A stretch of 32,186 nt of DNA, from positions 1 to 32,186 of IMG/VR virus record IMGVR_UViG_3300025889_000543; one strand, written 5' to 3'. Made by a program: the position numbers and the translations under genes. This document shows, one piece after another, positions 19,220 through 28,131 of the stretch. The notes beneath the pieces were generated by a model. The model did not search any database and was not told the origin of the DNA. It worked only from the letters and a program-made list of their open reading frames with translations. Numbering within the stretch: the stretch's first letter is position 1; every line of letters begins with the position of its first letter. The DNA is from a virus.

Positions 19220-19679
19220 CTGGGATATCCATCATCTCAAAATGTGGTGCGTCAATAAACGGGCGGCGACCTTTAGACCGCCTGTCGTCGATGTATGACT
19301 GCATAGCGGCCTCCATGGACCCGTACCACGCGCAAATGTCCCCAACGCTCCAAGCCCCGCCCCAGACAATCCTAAGACCTGTTCTTAGGGCAGCGGCCCT
19401 AATAGCGGCCGCAATCTCGTCGTAGACAGATAGTTCCCAAGAAACTCGGCCATTAATATAGGCTACCAGATCCACCGCATGGCCGGTCAGATGTTTTGAT
19501 TTCATGGTCTGGCTGGCACCGACGCGGACCAATTCTTCCTGGCGCTCGATTGACCGGAGCCCCTCAGTAACGCCAAAATCAATGGCCGTCAGAGAGATCG
19601 CCTGTTTGACAACGTCGGCAAGCCGTCCATCGACGCCATCCAAACGCGCCAAAGATCGATCAGACAGAGCAAATGTCAT
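19212..19679 (-). CDS. M15-type peptidase endolysin
   Basis: This 155-aa enzyme resembles the M15 (VanY/L-alanyl-D-glutamate peptidase-like) endolysins that cut peptide stems. Metal-binding motifs are SKHLTGHAVDLV (SxHxxGxAVD) and a later DAPHFEM, with VWGGAWSVGDICAW between. ATG 19679 overlaps the holin stop as ATGA; the longer frame from 19757 lies inside the holin gene and is rejected. With the transglycosylase it gives the phage two different wall-cleaving activities. Confidence 0.9.
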   Translation of the reverse strand: MTFALSDRSLARLDGVDGRLADVVKQAISLTAIDFGVTEGLRSIERQEELVRVGASQTMKSKHLTGHAVDLVAYINGRVSWELSVYDEIAAAIRAAALRTGLRIVWGGAWSVGDICAWYGSMEAAMQSYIDDRRSKGRRPFIDAPHFEMMDIPDA

Positions 19680-20092
19680 TTTTTGAGCGTTCCGGCTATT
19701 TTCTCGCCTGATCGACCGATCACATAACCGCCAACGCCGATCATCAGTAGGTTCCAAAGCTCGTCCGGAAGCGGGATGCTAAGAGCCACTTGCTGCCCAA
19801 GCGCGTAGTTGATTATCACCGTCGCAATTGGCGCGAGCAAATAATTCCAGCCGACGATAGCCGTGATCGTTAGCATCAGGATCGGACGCCACGTCGCTGT
19901 GATCGTATGCTCCGATTTGGCCTCGGCCATAACGACCTGCGCCGCTGCCTGCTCGATGGCGTGGCTGTTGGTCACGAGCGCCATGTTCAATTCGCGCTCG
20001 ATCTCGGCCCGTTTGTTCTGGTCTTCCGGCAAGATCCGACCTAGGACGTCTCCGACAAGTGGAGCCAGAATAGGTAGCAATGCGCCAATCAT
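19676..20092 (-). CDS. Holin of the gene-transfer-agent 3TM type
   Basis: This 138-aa membrane protein has an amphipathic N-terminal segment (ALLPILAPLVGDVLGRILP), then a charged helix, followed by TATWRPILMLTITAIVGWNY and LLAPIATVIINYAL, with LLMIGVGGYVIGRSGEK at the end. The WRPILM...YVIGRS arrangement is characteristic of GTA_holin_3TM proteins. It forms inner-membrane holes that release endolysin. It overlaps the preceding and following genes by ATGA. Confidence 0.88.
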   Translation of the reverse strand: MIGALLPILAPLVGDVLGRILPEDQNKRAEIERELNMALVTNSHAIEQAAAQVVMAEAKSEHTITATWRPILMLTITAIVGWNYLLAPIATVIINYALGQQVALSIPLPDELWNLLMIGVGGYVIGRSGEKIAGTLKK

Positions 20093-20388
20093 GCGCAGAC
20101 CTTTCGCTTAATATGCTCGATGTCTTTCAGGATACTGGCAATCTCGCGAGCCCTAGCTTCCATCTTTTCGGGCGATAGCATGGATGACAACACCTGCACG
20201 CGCTGCCCCATGACCTCTTGCTGCGTCTGGGCGCGGTCGGTGGTGGCGTCCAGCTTGCGCAGCCGCTGCTCTACATCTGCCAACGTCTCGATGACGGCTT
20301 GCAGCTTAGTTTTGACGATTACGGCGGCAGACACGACTGACACGAGCATGCCGCCCAAAGTCAGCAGCAACTTGAAGTCTACATCCAT
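20089..20388 (-). CDS. Membrane-anchored coiled-coil protein, possible spanin
   Basis: This 99-aa protein has one N-terminal membrane segment (LLLTLGGMLVSVVSAAVIV, about 7-25) followed by a coiled coil (QAVIETLADVEQRLRKLDAT...). That layout is typical of an Rz-like i-spanin or an antiholin-type regulator. No o-spanin lipoprotein was identified nearby. ATG 20388 overlaps the small holin gene. Its position between two holin candidates supports a lysis role. Confidence 0.6.
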   Translation of the reverse strand: MDVDFKLLLTLGGMLVSVVSAAVIVKTKLQAVIETLADVEQRLRKLDATTDRAQTQQEVMGQRVQVLSSMLSPEKMEARAREIASILKDIEHIKRKVCA

Positions 20389-20534
20389 TTGCGTCTAGCC
20401 CATTCCACGATGCGGATTGATGTCCATATGATGGAAAGGCCAGCGGCGACGGCAGGCAATATCTCCACCAGACTGCCGATCACAACAGCCATGGAGAGCA
20501 GGTCGCCTGCGCTTTTTGCCGCTTCGTCGTTCAT
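20379..20534 (-). CDS. Small holin-like protein (51 aa)
   Basis: The protein starts MNDEAAKSAGDLLSMAVVIG and has SLVEILPAVAAGLSIIWTSI followed by RIVEWARRK, that is two hydrophobic segments with a charged tail, like short class II holins of podophages. ATG 20534 overlaps the upstream stop as TGATG. It would make two holin candidates in one cassette. No strong SD is visible, so translation is probably coupled. Confidence 0.65.
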   Translation of the reverse strand: MNDEAAKSAGDLLSMAVVIGSLVEILPAVAAGLSIIWTSIRIVEWARRKWM

Positions 20535-20827
20535 CAGATGCGCGATGGCCAGATGTCGTAGCCATTCATCGAGGCAACAACAGTCCCCGAGGTGTAATCC
20601 CCGGTGGCCACACCGACCCGGTAATAGTTCAGGATCGGGTCATAACCGACCTCTTCCGAGGGCGCGGTCCAGGTGTCCACGTCGCGCCAAGTCGAGCCAT
20701 CCTCGGAACGCTGAACGGTGACAGTGGCCGAGAACGTGCCGCTGATGGAAAGGTTGAAGCTGCCAACCACCTGGATCGCGGGCGACCAAGTGTTCTGTGC
20801 AGCAGCGGATACTGAAGTTCTTGGCAT
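20534..20827 (-). CDS. Small tail-associated beta-sandwich protein (97 aa)
   Basis: The sequence FNLSISGTFSATVTVQRSED and GSTWRDVDTWTAPSEEVGYD, then YYRVGVATGDYTSGTVV, belongs to a recurring family of small phage structural proteins, probably a beta-sandwich. GGAGG lies before ATG 20827 (MPRTSVSAAAQNTW); the longer frame from 20890 is rejected. It follows the tailspike group and may decorate the tail. Confidence 0.7.
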   Translation of the reverse strand: MPRTSVSAAAQNTWSPAIQVVGSFNLSISGTFSATVTVQRSEDGSTWRDVDTWTAPSEEVGYDPILNYYRVGVATGDYTSGTVVASMNGYDIWPSRI

Positions 20828-20837
20828 GGTCGCCTCC

Positions 20838-21269
20838 TTAGAACCGATATGAGAAGTTGAAGTAGACTTCTTGATTGGAAGTCGATGCAATGTTCATGCG
20901 GAACTCGGCTCGATCCGCAGCAGTCCCTGCATAGACCGCTCCGGGAGACTGCGCCGATCCGCTCCGACGCGCAGCCGTCCCAGCCAATTCTCCGATCAAC
21001 GCAAGATCGTCAGGGATGGGAAGCGACAATGCCCAGACCGTGTCACCGGTTGCTGTCGCATCAACATCCACGCGCCCGGAAACCTGCACAACATTCCCGA
21101 TCTGAACCCATGTGCATTCATAGGCCGTCACCGCATCGCAGTTGGTTATCCCAGTCGCCACTGGTGTGTATGTTCCGCTGTCGATGTTGCCACCACTGCC
21201 GGGAACAAAGCTGATGGAATTGAAAACTGGATTGCGCCCGAAAACGCCACCTTGTTGCCTGATCGTCAT
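20838..21269 (-). CDS. Tail-fibre-like accessory protein (143 aa)
   Basis: The N-terminus is MTIRQQGGVFGRNPVFNSIS. The segment YECTWVQIGNVVQVSGRVDV DATATGDTV, followed by LSLPIPDDLALIGELAGTA and RAEFRMNIAS, resembles the C-terminal beta domains of phage tail fibres. It may form a trimeric receptor-binding or cap domain as a separate protein. ATG 21269 has GAGAGG upstream and overlaps the preceding 47-aa gene (ATGA). Confidence 0.68.
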   Translation of the reverse strand: MTIRQQGGVFGRNPVFNSISFVPGSGGNIDSGTYTPVATGITNCDAVTAYECTWVQIGNVVQVSGRVDVDATATGDTVWALSLPIPDDLALIGELAGTAARRSGSAQSPGAVYAGTAADRAEFRMNIASTSNQEVYFNFSYRF

Positions 21270-21409
21270 TTGCCTACCTCTCCACATTTTTCGCGCAAGC
21301 GCAGGATTTCAGAATAAGCCCACTGGCAGGCTTCACCAATGGGCGTCGAGACATTGCTCGTCGTGCTGTTGGGGGTGGTCGCCTTGAGCGTGTTCATATG
21401 ATTTTCCAT
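21266..21409 (-). CDS. Small hypothetical protein (47 aa)
   Basis: ATG 21409 overlaps the tailspike stop (TGATG) and encodes MENHMNTLKATTPNSTTSNV, then STPIGEACQWAYSEILRLRE and KCGEVGK. The overlap at both ends with flanking genes (TGATG and ATGA) and the open frame support a real gene. No domain is recognised. It may be a tail or chaperone peptide for the receptor-binding proteins. Confidence 0.6.
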   Translation of the reverse strand: MENHMNTLKATTPNSTTSNVSTPIGEACQWAYSEILRLREKCGEVGK

Positions 21410-23367
21410 CAGACCACAATCCTCAATTCGCCAGTTGCGGTCTTGTAGATTTGCCCAGCAACCAACCCGCCTGTGAGTGCCGCAGCGTTGTCAGCGTAGG
21501 TCGAAAGGTGTTTGGCTTCAAGCGTTCCCGACGCACGGGCGGCGAAAGCGTTGGATGGCGTCCCAGAATTACCGCGCCCAACCTGAAACAGCACATCATC
21601 CGACTGACCTGTGGTATATTCCGAGAACTTGCCGACCGCCGCGCCATGGTCATCCGCGATGGTGTGACCGCGTCCAGCAGCGAAGCCGTATGGTGCGTTC
21701 AGAGCGTTCTGGAAGCCAAAGCCTGCCCCATAATCACAACTGCTGTTGGTTGACAGTTCGCGACCGTAGAGGATCGTGTAGTTCGATAGGTTGTCGGTCC
21801 AGACGTTGTAGCCTCCGCAGAAGGTATAGTTGCCATCGGGATAGCAGGCATAGCCCCAAGCCAGCGATCCGGTCGCGGCCACTCCACTGATGGCCGCGCC
21901 GTAGGTCACCACGACGTTGTCCGTTCCAGGAGGCGGCGCAACGGTGAATGTGATCGTCTGGCCAGAAACCGTATAGTCTGCGGGATCGGCCTGCGCCACG
22001 CCGTCAACCGTGACCGACGCGATGGTCGCGCCGCGATAGACCAGCGTGAAAGCCAGCGTTGATCCATCGCCAGAGAAAGTGTCTGTCAGGCTTACACCAC
22101 CAGACCGGCTCTGCCAGTTCATCAGCGTGTCAAACGAAGCAATCACCGTGCCATCGGAAACAGAGGCGTTGCCGTTGCCACGGTTCCAGAACAGGCCGTC
22201 GTTGTCCTCGTTGTTGAACCGCTCGTTGTTCAGGATCGCAGGGCCGATATTGTCATACCCGCCAGCCCAAAGGCTGTCGCCAAGCCAGTGGGTGTAATCA
22301 CCTGAGCCAGTTTCCTGATAAGTGGTGCGCAGCGCCCGCGTCGAGAGATAGCGCCACTGGCCATTGCTTTTGTTCGAGAAGTGCCGCAACGCAGCAGAAA
22401 TCTGATAGCGGTCGTGCAGCGGCGACATGCCCATGATAAAGAACGGCGTCCATTCATCGACCCACGTCTCGGCCTTGAATTGAGAATCAAGTGTCTCAAT
22501 GTTTGATAGATACCAAGCAAAGGTTTGAGTGAAGTCCTCTTCACCTTGCGCCCAGATCAGCGCGTCGATGGTGTTCTTGCTGATCGAGGTGAACGGGGTC
22601 GTGCTAAGTGCATTTTGGATTTTGGTTTTAAGCGCAGCATAGCGCGTCGAAGAAGTGCCACTGCCGACCCATTCAGTGATTGATTTACCACCCACTGCAT
22701 CGAAAACAATGTAGACCTCACGCCCGGTTTTTTCCGCAAGATAGTGCGCCGCGCCAAGGGAAAAGTTGTTGTTTCCGCTGTTTCCATCTGGTGTGCTGCG
22801 GGTCCAAGGCAAAGCGGTGTATTGACCACCAGACACCCAAGCCCCGGTCACTGCATCCCAAGTCTTTACCAACGAATTGGACGGGTTCGGACCACCGTTA
22901 TTGATGCCCTCGGCATTCGACTGCCCAGCAATGGCAATCAGGATCGGATCAGTCCCGATGTAATCGTCAGCGCGCTCAATCAGATCATCCAGCGCATCCG
23001 CGACAGTTCCTGCACCATACCCGACAAGCGTTGCCCCAGTTGGCAATGCAAGATCACTACGCAAGTCACCAACAGATGTCGCATTCGCCACTGTGAACAC
23101 CAAAACGCTATTTTTGTCGCGCACCGTCAGCGAAAAATCTTCCTGCGATGTATAGACCCGCGCAGGCGAGCCATTCCGCACGATGTAGCCATTCGAGGTC
23201 CGCAGCGGCTGCGCCGCAGGGATCGTCAGGGCATCGTCAAAGTAGACGGTCAGCGGGCTTGTCTCAGGGTTCAGGTTTGCGGTGCCCACATAAACGAAGC
23301 CATTGTCGAGCGGCGAACCATCCCGATCAAAGAACTGCTGAAAGGGCGACGTGATTTGCAGGCTCAT
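21409..23367 (-). CDS. Tailspike with P22-like head-binding domain and SGNH esterase
   Basis: This is a 652-aa receptor-binding protein. The N-terminal 100 residues (SPFQQFFDRDGSPLDNGFVY, TIPAAQPLRTSNGYIVRNG) match the P22 tailspike head-binding domain. The middle is an SGNH/sialate O-acetylesterase-like enzyme: IAIAGQSNAEG (catalytic S150), IWAQGEEDF (272-279) and the D357-x-x-H360 pair in SGDYTHW. A domain near VSGQTITFTVAPPPG and a tail ending TATGELRIVV follow. It probably deacetylates a host surface polysaccharide. The ATG is at 23367. Confidence 0.88.
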   Translation of the reverse strand: MSLQITSPFQQFFDRDGSPLDNGFVYVGTANLNPETSPLTVYFDDALTIPAAQPLRTSNGYIVRNGSPARVYTSQEDFSLTVRDKNSVLVFTVANATSVGDLRSDLALPTGATLVGYGAGTVADALDDLIERADDYIGTDPILIAIAGQSNAEGINNGGPNPSNSLVKTWDAVTGAWVSGGQYTALPWTRSTPDGNSGNNNFSLGAAHYLAEKTGREVYIVFDAVGGKSITEWVGSGTSSTRYAALKTKIQNALSTTPFTSISKNTIDALIWAQGEEDFTQTFAWYLSNIETLDSQFKAETWVDEWTPFFIMGMSPLHDRYQISAALRHFSNKSNGQWRYLSTRALRTTYQETGSGDYTHWLGDSLWAGGYDNIGPAILNNERFNNEDNDGLFWNRGNGNASVSDGTVIASFDTLMNWQSRSGGVSLTDTFSGDGSTLAFTLVYRGATIASVTVDGVAQADPADYTVSGQTITFTVAPPPGTDNVVVTYGAAISGVAATGSLAWGYACYPDGNYTFCGGYNVWTDNLSNYTILYGRELSTNSSCDYGAGFGFQNALNAPYGFAAGRGHTIADDHGAAVGKFSEYTTGQSDDVLFQVGRGNSGTPSNAFAARASGTLEAKHLSTYADNAAALTGGLVAGQIYKTATGELRIVV

Positions 23368-23402
23368 CTTCTAATTCCCACTCGATATTTTGATTGCGGG
23401 CG

Positions 23403-25406
23403 TCATTGCTTTTTCTCAGGCCTGTCTTCGACCGATGCTTTTGCTCGCATGGTTGCCGTAACACGCTTGATGAGTTCGGCCTCTTCCGGGCTCCCAACAG
23501 CAACCTGCGGGATCTTCATCAATAGATTTCGGACAGCCGTGCTCTCATACGCCCTGGCCAAGCCGCCCATGGTTATCCCAGAAACCATGGCCGAACCAAC
23601 CCCGCCGAATAGATCGGTTAAGAAAGCTGCCCCAACAACCGGAACGGCCTGCAAACCAGTCGGCGGCGACACCGCGGCTTCTCCCGCGCGGGCTGTCATT
23701 TTCAAAGTCCGTAGCAAGCCTTCAATAGCTTGCAGTTCAGGGCCGGAGAACAATACGCCAATGGGCTTGCCCAATTTCTCGATATTGTTTTTCAGCCGAT
23801 CAGGGCTGAGGTTCTCAAAATTACCGCCGGAGTTGAATAATGCTCTTTGCAGGACACCCATCTTTGCAATGCTCTTGCCGTCAGATGACAAGTTTCTGTA
23901 GAGCGTCTGCACGTCGCTTGGTTTGGAACTAAACAAAAGCGACTGTACGAGCTCAGGTGTTATCTTACCCTTTTCCAGGGCGCTTTTGAGCGACTTGTTC
24001 TCCAGTTCGCCAAGCATCTTACGAAGCTGTTTATTAGCGATGTTCCATTTATCATAATCGCGGCGTTGGCCAACGGCCCTGACAAAATCTCCCATATCCT
24101 CTCGAAGCGGCGCGTAAATGCTTGACAATACTTTTTCGCCAAAGTTTCTGACGCTTGCTAGATTTGGATCTTTGAACTGTTCACCGATCCATTTTCTCAA
24201 TTCTTCGATTTCATCAAGTGAGCGACCCCGCGCCACTGTCTGAACAGTACCATCCGGCAATTCTATATCTCGAAGGTTGAGAAGGTCTGTCCGCCATTCT
24301 TGCAAGACATTTGCCACTGCATCCCTTTGTCCGCTAGGGGAAAGTCTTTCAATGTTAGCAATTTGCTCGTCTATTTTCGCAATTGTTCTGGATATATCAA
24401 CCGTTCCCTGACCGGACAAACGACTGATAACTTCATCTTTCATATCGTTGTATTTGTTTATTCTTTCCAAGCGACGACCCAAAAGATCCTCAGAAATGCG
24501 GGAAATTATATCGTCGCCGACAAATGACGTGTCCTGGACCCCATAGCGCCGGAGAAGATCTCGGGCCGCCTCGACCCGTTCTCGCTGTTGTGCCGCTCGG
24601 ACTGGGCCAGTCCCAACCACTGGGATCATCTCACCAGTACGTTGAGCCCAGCGCCCAAAGAATGTCTCTGGCCGAGCCACGTCAGTTGTTAACACTCGGA
24701 CGCCTGCCTCTTCGGCCTCACGAACGGCTTGTGGAATATCAGCGGGACGCGCCCTAGTTTCTATGCCTGCACCACGCCCTCCGACAATGCCGCCGGCTAA
24801 ACCAGCGGCAAGCTGGGCTCCAGGGCCACCACCTAATTCAGCAGCCGTTTGCGCAGCCCCGCCGGCAGCAGCACCACCAGCCATCTGCGCTCCTGGCTGC
24901 GCCGCCAACTGAGCGGCCAGGGTTGTTGCAGCCTGCGTGATCGGAGGCGTAGCCATCCTTGCGAGTGCCGCTTGCCCTCCAGCGCCCGTCAAACCTTCGC
25001 TTACGGCGCCCACAATGCGCTCAACGGCTGTCTCTGGCTCTGGAACGCCAATTTCTGTCAGTGCCTGCTTAACCTGATCGCGCAATGGCTTTATATTAGT
25101 GCCGATGGTCCAGTTCATAATCGCAGCAATGGGATCGTATGCGACCCCTAGCGTTCCCGCCGCACCTTGCGCGGCTTCGCGAGCGGTAAGACCAAGTTGT
25201 CGTCCGATACCGTCAAACGCCCCAGCGTAGTCGGTCGCCTGTGCCGGTGGCGTCTGTTGCGTCACAGGCAACGGCTGCTGAACCGCATCAGGAGTCTGCG
25301 GAGTGACCGGCAGCGGTGTTGGTGTCGGAGCAGGTGCAGCAGCAGGAGCCGGTCCTGCAACGGTGCCGCCGAACTGTCGTGCGAGTGCTTCGTAGTCGGT
25401 TGCCAT
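23403..25406 (-). CDS. Ejection protein, gp16-like (667 aa)
   Basis: This is a large DNA-ejection protein. The N-terminus is Pro/Ala-rich (PAPAAAPAPTPTPLPV...), then a Gly/Ala-rich segment (roughly 165-215) that could insert into membrane, helical repeats, and hydrophobic segments near VPVVGAAFLTDLFGGVGSAM. The position after two other ejection genes matches P22 gp7, gp20, gp16. Such proteins leave the virion to build a channel. Exact homology to gp16 is by position, not by motif. ATG 25406 overlaps the preceding stop (TGATG). Confidence 0.7.
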   Translation of the reverse strand: MATDYEALARQFGGTVAGPAPAAAPAPTPTPLPVTPQTPDAVQQPLPVTQQTPPAQATDYAGAFDGIGRQLGLTAREAAQGAAGTLGVAYDPIAAIMNWTIGTNIKPLRDQVKQALTEIGVPEPETAVERIVGAVSEGLTGAGGQAALARMATPPITQAATTLAAQLAAQPGAQMAGGAAAGGAAQTAAELGGGPGAQLAAGLAGGIVGGRGAGIETRARPADIPQAVREAEEAGVRVLTTDVARPETFFGRWAQRTGEMIPVVGTGPVRAAQQRERVEAARDLLRRYGVQDTSFVGDDIISRISEDLLGRRLERINKYNDMKDEVISRLSGQGTVDISRTIAKIDEQIANIERLSPSGQRDAVANVLQEWRTDLLNLRDIELPDGTVQTVARGRSLDEIEELRKWIGEQFKDPNLASVRNFGEKVLSSIYAPLREDMGDFVRAVGQRRDYDKWNIANKQLRKMLGELENKSLKSALEKGKITPELVQSLLFSSKPSDVQTLYRNLSSDGKSIAKMGVLQRALFNSGGNFENLSPDRLKNNIEKLGKPIGVLFSGPELQAIEGLLRTLKMTARAGEAAVSPPTGLQAVPVVGAAFLTDLFGGVGSAMVSGITMGGLARAYESTAVRNLLMKIPQVAVGSPEEAELIKRVTATMRAKASVEDRPEKKQ

Positions 25407-26827
25407 CAGGGGGCTCCTGCTGCTTTCTTGAAAGCGTCAGCCGCCTGCTGATTCGGGAACGTAAACACCTGGCCGTTGGGAGCCGTTACCGACACAGGTG
25501 CGCCAGAATTTGCCGGTGCTGACGCTGGTGCTGACGCTGGTGCTGACGCTGGTGCTGACGCTGGTGCAGAGGTTGGTGCAGAGGTTGGCGTTGCAGTAAC
25601 AGCACGAGTTCCGAACACGTTTACAGGGTTCAGGTCATAGTTTTTGATGATTGCCTCATAGCTATTACGAACAGGGCCTTCCTGATCCTGCGCCGCTTTG
25701 AGGTATAGTCCTGCAAGGCGCTGGAAGTCGGCGCGCTGATCTGCGCTGAGGAACTGACCGTTCTCAACCTTTGTTGCGATTGCTTTGAGACGCGCCAACA
25801 TGCCACCAGCATTTGCAGCCGTCGCAAATTCCGTCTCACGCACCACAGAACCGGGATCGAGCATCTTCATGAACGAAGTCACAAGTGCGATGTCACCGGC
25901 GCCGCTGTTGTCTGCCGCCGATGTCTGGATGATCTGGAAATTGCGCTCTGCGGCAGCGAGATCCTCAATACGCTTGGTGTATTCGCCACGAAGGCGAGCC
26001 TCCTCAGCGATCTTCTGCTGAAGCGTCAGACTCCCACCAGACTTTGCCTGATTCTCTTCAATGAGCATGGCCGTGGTGAGAACGGATGACGGTAGAAGAC
26101 CAGACCGAACGTCTTGAGCGAGTTTCCCAAGTGGGGAAGCCCCTTCAAGCGTAGGCTCGCCAAAGTCAAAGTCGCCGGTCAGTAAAAAACGCTGTCCTTT
26201 CTTGGAATTGATGTCGACCCCGGCTATCCTTAATTGCTCCAAACGAGTCCGTGTTTCAGCGGTCATTCCCTGCTGCTGAGGATAAAACTGCTCAAAGAAC
26301 GCCTTAAATTCCTCTCCACCCATGCCATTAACCAATGTCATGCCAACTGACGCCCTCGCCGCATTTAGTCCACCGGGCTTGTCAAGCATGAGGCGAATTG
26401 ACTGCGCACTATCAGCCGCACGGTTATCACCAGCGTTTCTGTAGGCGTCAATGCGCTCGCCGAGCATCTGTTTGGCCAGATTGATATCGTCTACGGCAAG
26501 TACATTAAAGAGTTGCTGACCAAACCTTAGTTCGTTCGCAGACCGCTCCGCGCCGAATGTCTTTTGCATCGCGCCGATCTGCTGACCGAATGCCGGGTTT
26601 GCTGCCAACGCGCTCATGTAATCGCCAGAGGTTGCGTTGTTCCCAAGGCGCGCCAGGTTCTGCAAAGCGTCCATGCCGCTTTGGCGTTCCTGCGCCACAC
26701 GTTGTCGCTCCTGACGTTCCTCGTCAAACCGGCGCAGCGCCTCAACGTCGCCATAACCCCCGCGGAACGCCGCAATCGATTTAGCAAATGGATCGCCAAT
26801 ATCAATAAAGTAATCTGATGCAGGCAT
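25406..26827 (-). CDS. Ejection protein, gp20-like (473 aa)
   Basis: A mostly helical protein starting MPASDYFIDIGDPFAKSIAA, with long coiled-coil-like stretches, and a C-terminal linker made of Ser-Ala-Pro-Ala repeats (25515-25586). The SD AGGGAG precedes ATG 26827; the longer frame to 26860 is rejected. Position between the gp7-like and gp16-like genes suggests the second ejection protein. No enzymatic motif is visible. Confidence 0.7.
   Translation of the reverse strand: MPASDYFIDIGDPFAKSIAAFRGGYGDVEALRRFDEERQERQRVAQERQSGMDALQNLARLGNNATSGDYMSALAANPAFGQQIGAMQKTFGAERSANELRFGQQLFNVLAVDDINLAKQMLGERIDAYRNAGDNRAADSAQSIRLMLDKPGGLNAARASVGMTLVNGMGGEEFKAFFEQFYPQQQGMTAETRTRLEQLRIAGVDINSKKGQRFLLTGDFDFGEPTLEGASPLGKLAQDVRSGLLPSSVLTTAMLIEENQAKSGGSLTLQQKIAEEARLRGEYTKRIEDLAAAERNFQIIQTSAADNSGAGDIALVTSFMKMLDPGSVVRETEFATAANAGGMLARLKAIATKVENGQFLSADQRADFQRLAGLYLKAAQDQEGPVRNSYEAIIKNYDLNPVNVFGTRAVTATPTSAPTSAPASAPASAPASAPASAPANSGAPVSVTAPNGQVFTFPNQQAADAFKKAAGAP
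25515..25586. repeat. Six 12-bp tandem repeat units in an ejection gene
   Basis: Four copies of GGTGCTGACGCT (25515-25562) are followed by two of GGTGCAGAGGTT (25563-25586). Read leftward they encode Ser-Ala-Pro-Ala and Thr-Ser-Ala-Pro units of a flexible linker. Copy number should vary by slippage. Confidence 0.92.
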
Positions 26828-26840
26828 AGCGATCTCCCTC

Positions 26841-27608
26841 CTAGAACCCAAGTACGCCAAGTGATTGGCTGGCAGGAATGCCGCTTCTCAACGCATCATA
26901 TCCGCCGGATAAATATCCGCCCCATCCACCAGCCGGTTGTGCAGGAAGTTCTGTTCCGCCACGGCCGCCAGTCAGACCTCCCAACACACGATTCAAGCCC
27001 TGGCCGATGCCTTGTATGCCCTCTGCGTTGTACGCCCCAGCGGCGGTAATGCCCCCAGCCGTTGCCGTTCCCGCGCCGATCAGAGCGTTTGCGATCCGCG
27101 TCGCTTCGTTCTCGCGCGCCTGACCTATCGCCGCCGTTGTCTGTCGGCCAATATCCGCCAGTCCGCCCAAGCGGCCATACTGTTGCTGCAAAAGCTGGGA
27201 CAATACCTGCGGTCTGTACTGCGCCAGTGCGCCCTGGACGTTGCCGCCGCGCACTCCGCCAGTCGCCGCCGCACGCTGTAGAATGCTCTCCTCGCCCTGA
27301 CGGACCAGCGCCTGAAACTCAGGACCAGCCTGGACGCCTGAGATATATGCCTGTTGCGCCTGCGGGCCAGATAGCCCAGATGCCGCCATCATCTGTTGCA
27401 GCGCCGGATCACCAACATCAGCATATGGCTGGAGCAGAGCAGCAATGTCCGCATAAGCGCCGCGCGCCTCTTCAGCGGCCTGCCGATAAGCCGCGGCTTC
27501 CGTTTGAGATGCACTTTTGGCGGCTTTCGCTTGCTTGTTGCTGGAAATAAGTGAAGTTCCAGCGCTGACAGCTGCTGAGCCAATTACTCCTACAACCGGA
27601 TTAGGCAT
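26841..27608 (-). CDS. DNA transfer/ejection protein, gp7-like (255 aa)
   Basis: The N-terminal helix (GVIGSAAVSAGTSLISSNKQ) leads to RGAYADIAALLQPYADVGDP and LQRAAATGGVRGGNVQGALA, a pattern seen in podophage DNA-transfer proteins. The C-terminal third is Gly-rich (GGYLSGGYDALRSG). These proteins leave the virion early in infection. It overlaps the upstream gene by 8 bp. The gp7 assignment rests on position plus these motifs. Confidence 0.8.
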   Translation of the reverse strand: MPNPVVGVIGSAAVSAGTSLISSNKQAKAAKSASQTEAAAYRQAAEEARGAYADIAALLQPYADVGDPALQQMMAASGLSGPQAQQAYISGVQAGPEFQALVRQGEESILQRAAATGGVRGGNVQGALAQYRPQVLSQLLQQQYGRLGGLADIGRQTTAAIGQARENEATRIANALIGAGTATAGGITAAGAYNAEGIQGIGQGLNRVLGGLTGGRGGTELPAQPAGGWGGYLSGGYDALRSGIPASQSLGVLGF

Positions 27609-28131
27609 TGCAAAACTCCGATATATATTCGTTCAAATCTTCGCCATATAGGCTCAAAACGGTCGGCGCTATGGTCTGCGCCACGTCTCTGCCGTGGCAA
27701 AGATGAACGACAAACGCGATCAAATCATAATAGCCCGCACGCCACATATATGTCTTGGCGTCCGCATTTCCTGCTCGCTCTATAGCGTCAGATGCCTGCC
27801 ATTTCAGGATCTGCGTAGCCAAAACTGGTATCAATAAAGCGGATCTCGATGCAAAAAACGGGTTCGCCGGCATCTCAACCAATGTCGCCCAGATGACCCG
27901 ATCAAGATCGTCCCGGTCGATCCTGTCGCCATCGGCGACGTCGTCGAAAAGCTGGATGCACGCCCATATGTCCAACAGCCATTGCGCTGCTTCCTGCGGC
28001 AGCGATAGCGTCGTCAAAAAATGATCTTTTAATGCCGAGGCGTGCAAGTGCTGCCCTCTTTTAAGATCGGGCTGCTGGCTGCCTACATTCTCAGCCCCAG
28101 CATTATGCCTAATTTCTTCCGGTCTGTCCAC
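27601..28131 (-). CDS. Conserved virion-module protein (176 aa)
   Basis: A helical protein containing WLLDIWACIQLFDDVADGDR and NPFFASRSALLIPVLATQIL. It lies between tail and ejection genes, the place of P22 gp14, but similarity to gp14 is not evident. GTG 28131 overlaps the previous stop (TAGTG), with GGGAG upstream. Cys and Trp content is fairly high for a structural protein; it may be an assembly factor for the ejection proteins. Confidence 0.65.
   Translation of the reverse strand: MDRPEEIRHNAGAENVGSQQPDLKRGQHLHASALKDHFLTTLSLPQEAAQWLLDIWACIQLFDDVADGDRIDRDDLDRVIWATLVEMPANPFFASRSALLIPVLATQILKWQASDAIERAGNADAKTYMWRAGYYDLIAFVVHLCHGRDVAQTIAPTVLSLYGEDLNEYISEFCNA

Noticed and set aside
25515-25586. 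CRISPR-like array
   Set aside because: The 12-bp units are contiguous without spacers and keep the reading frame of an ejection protein.
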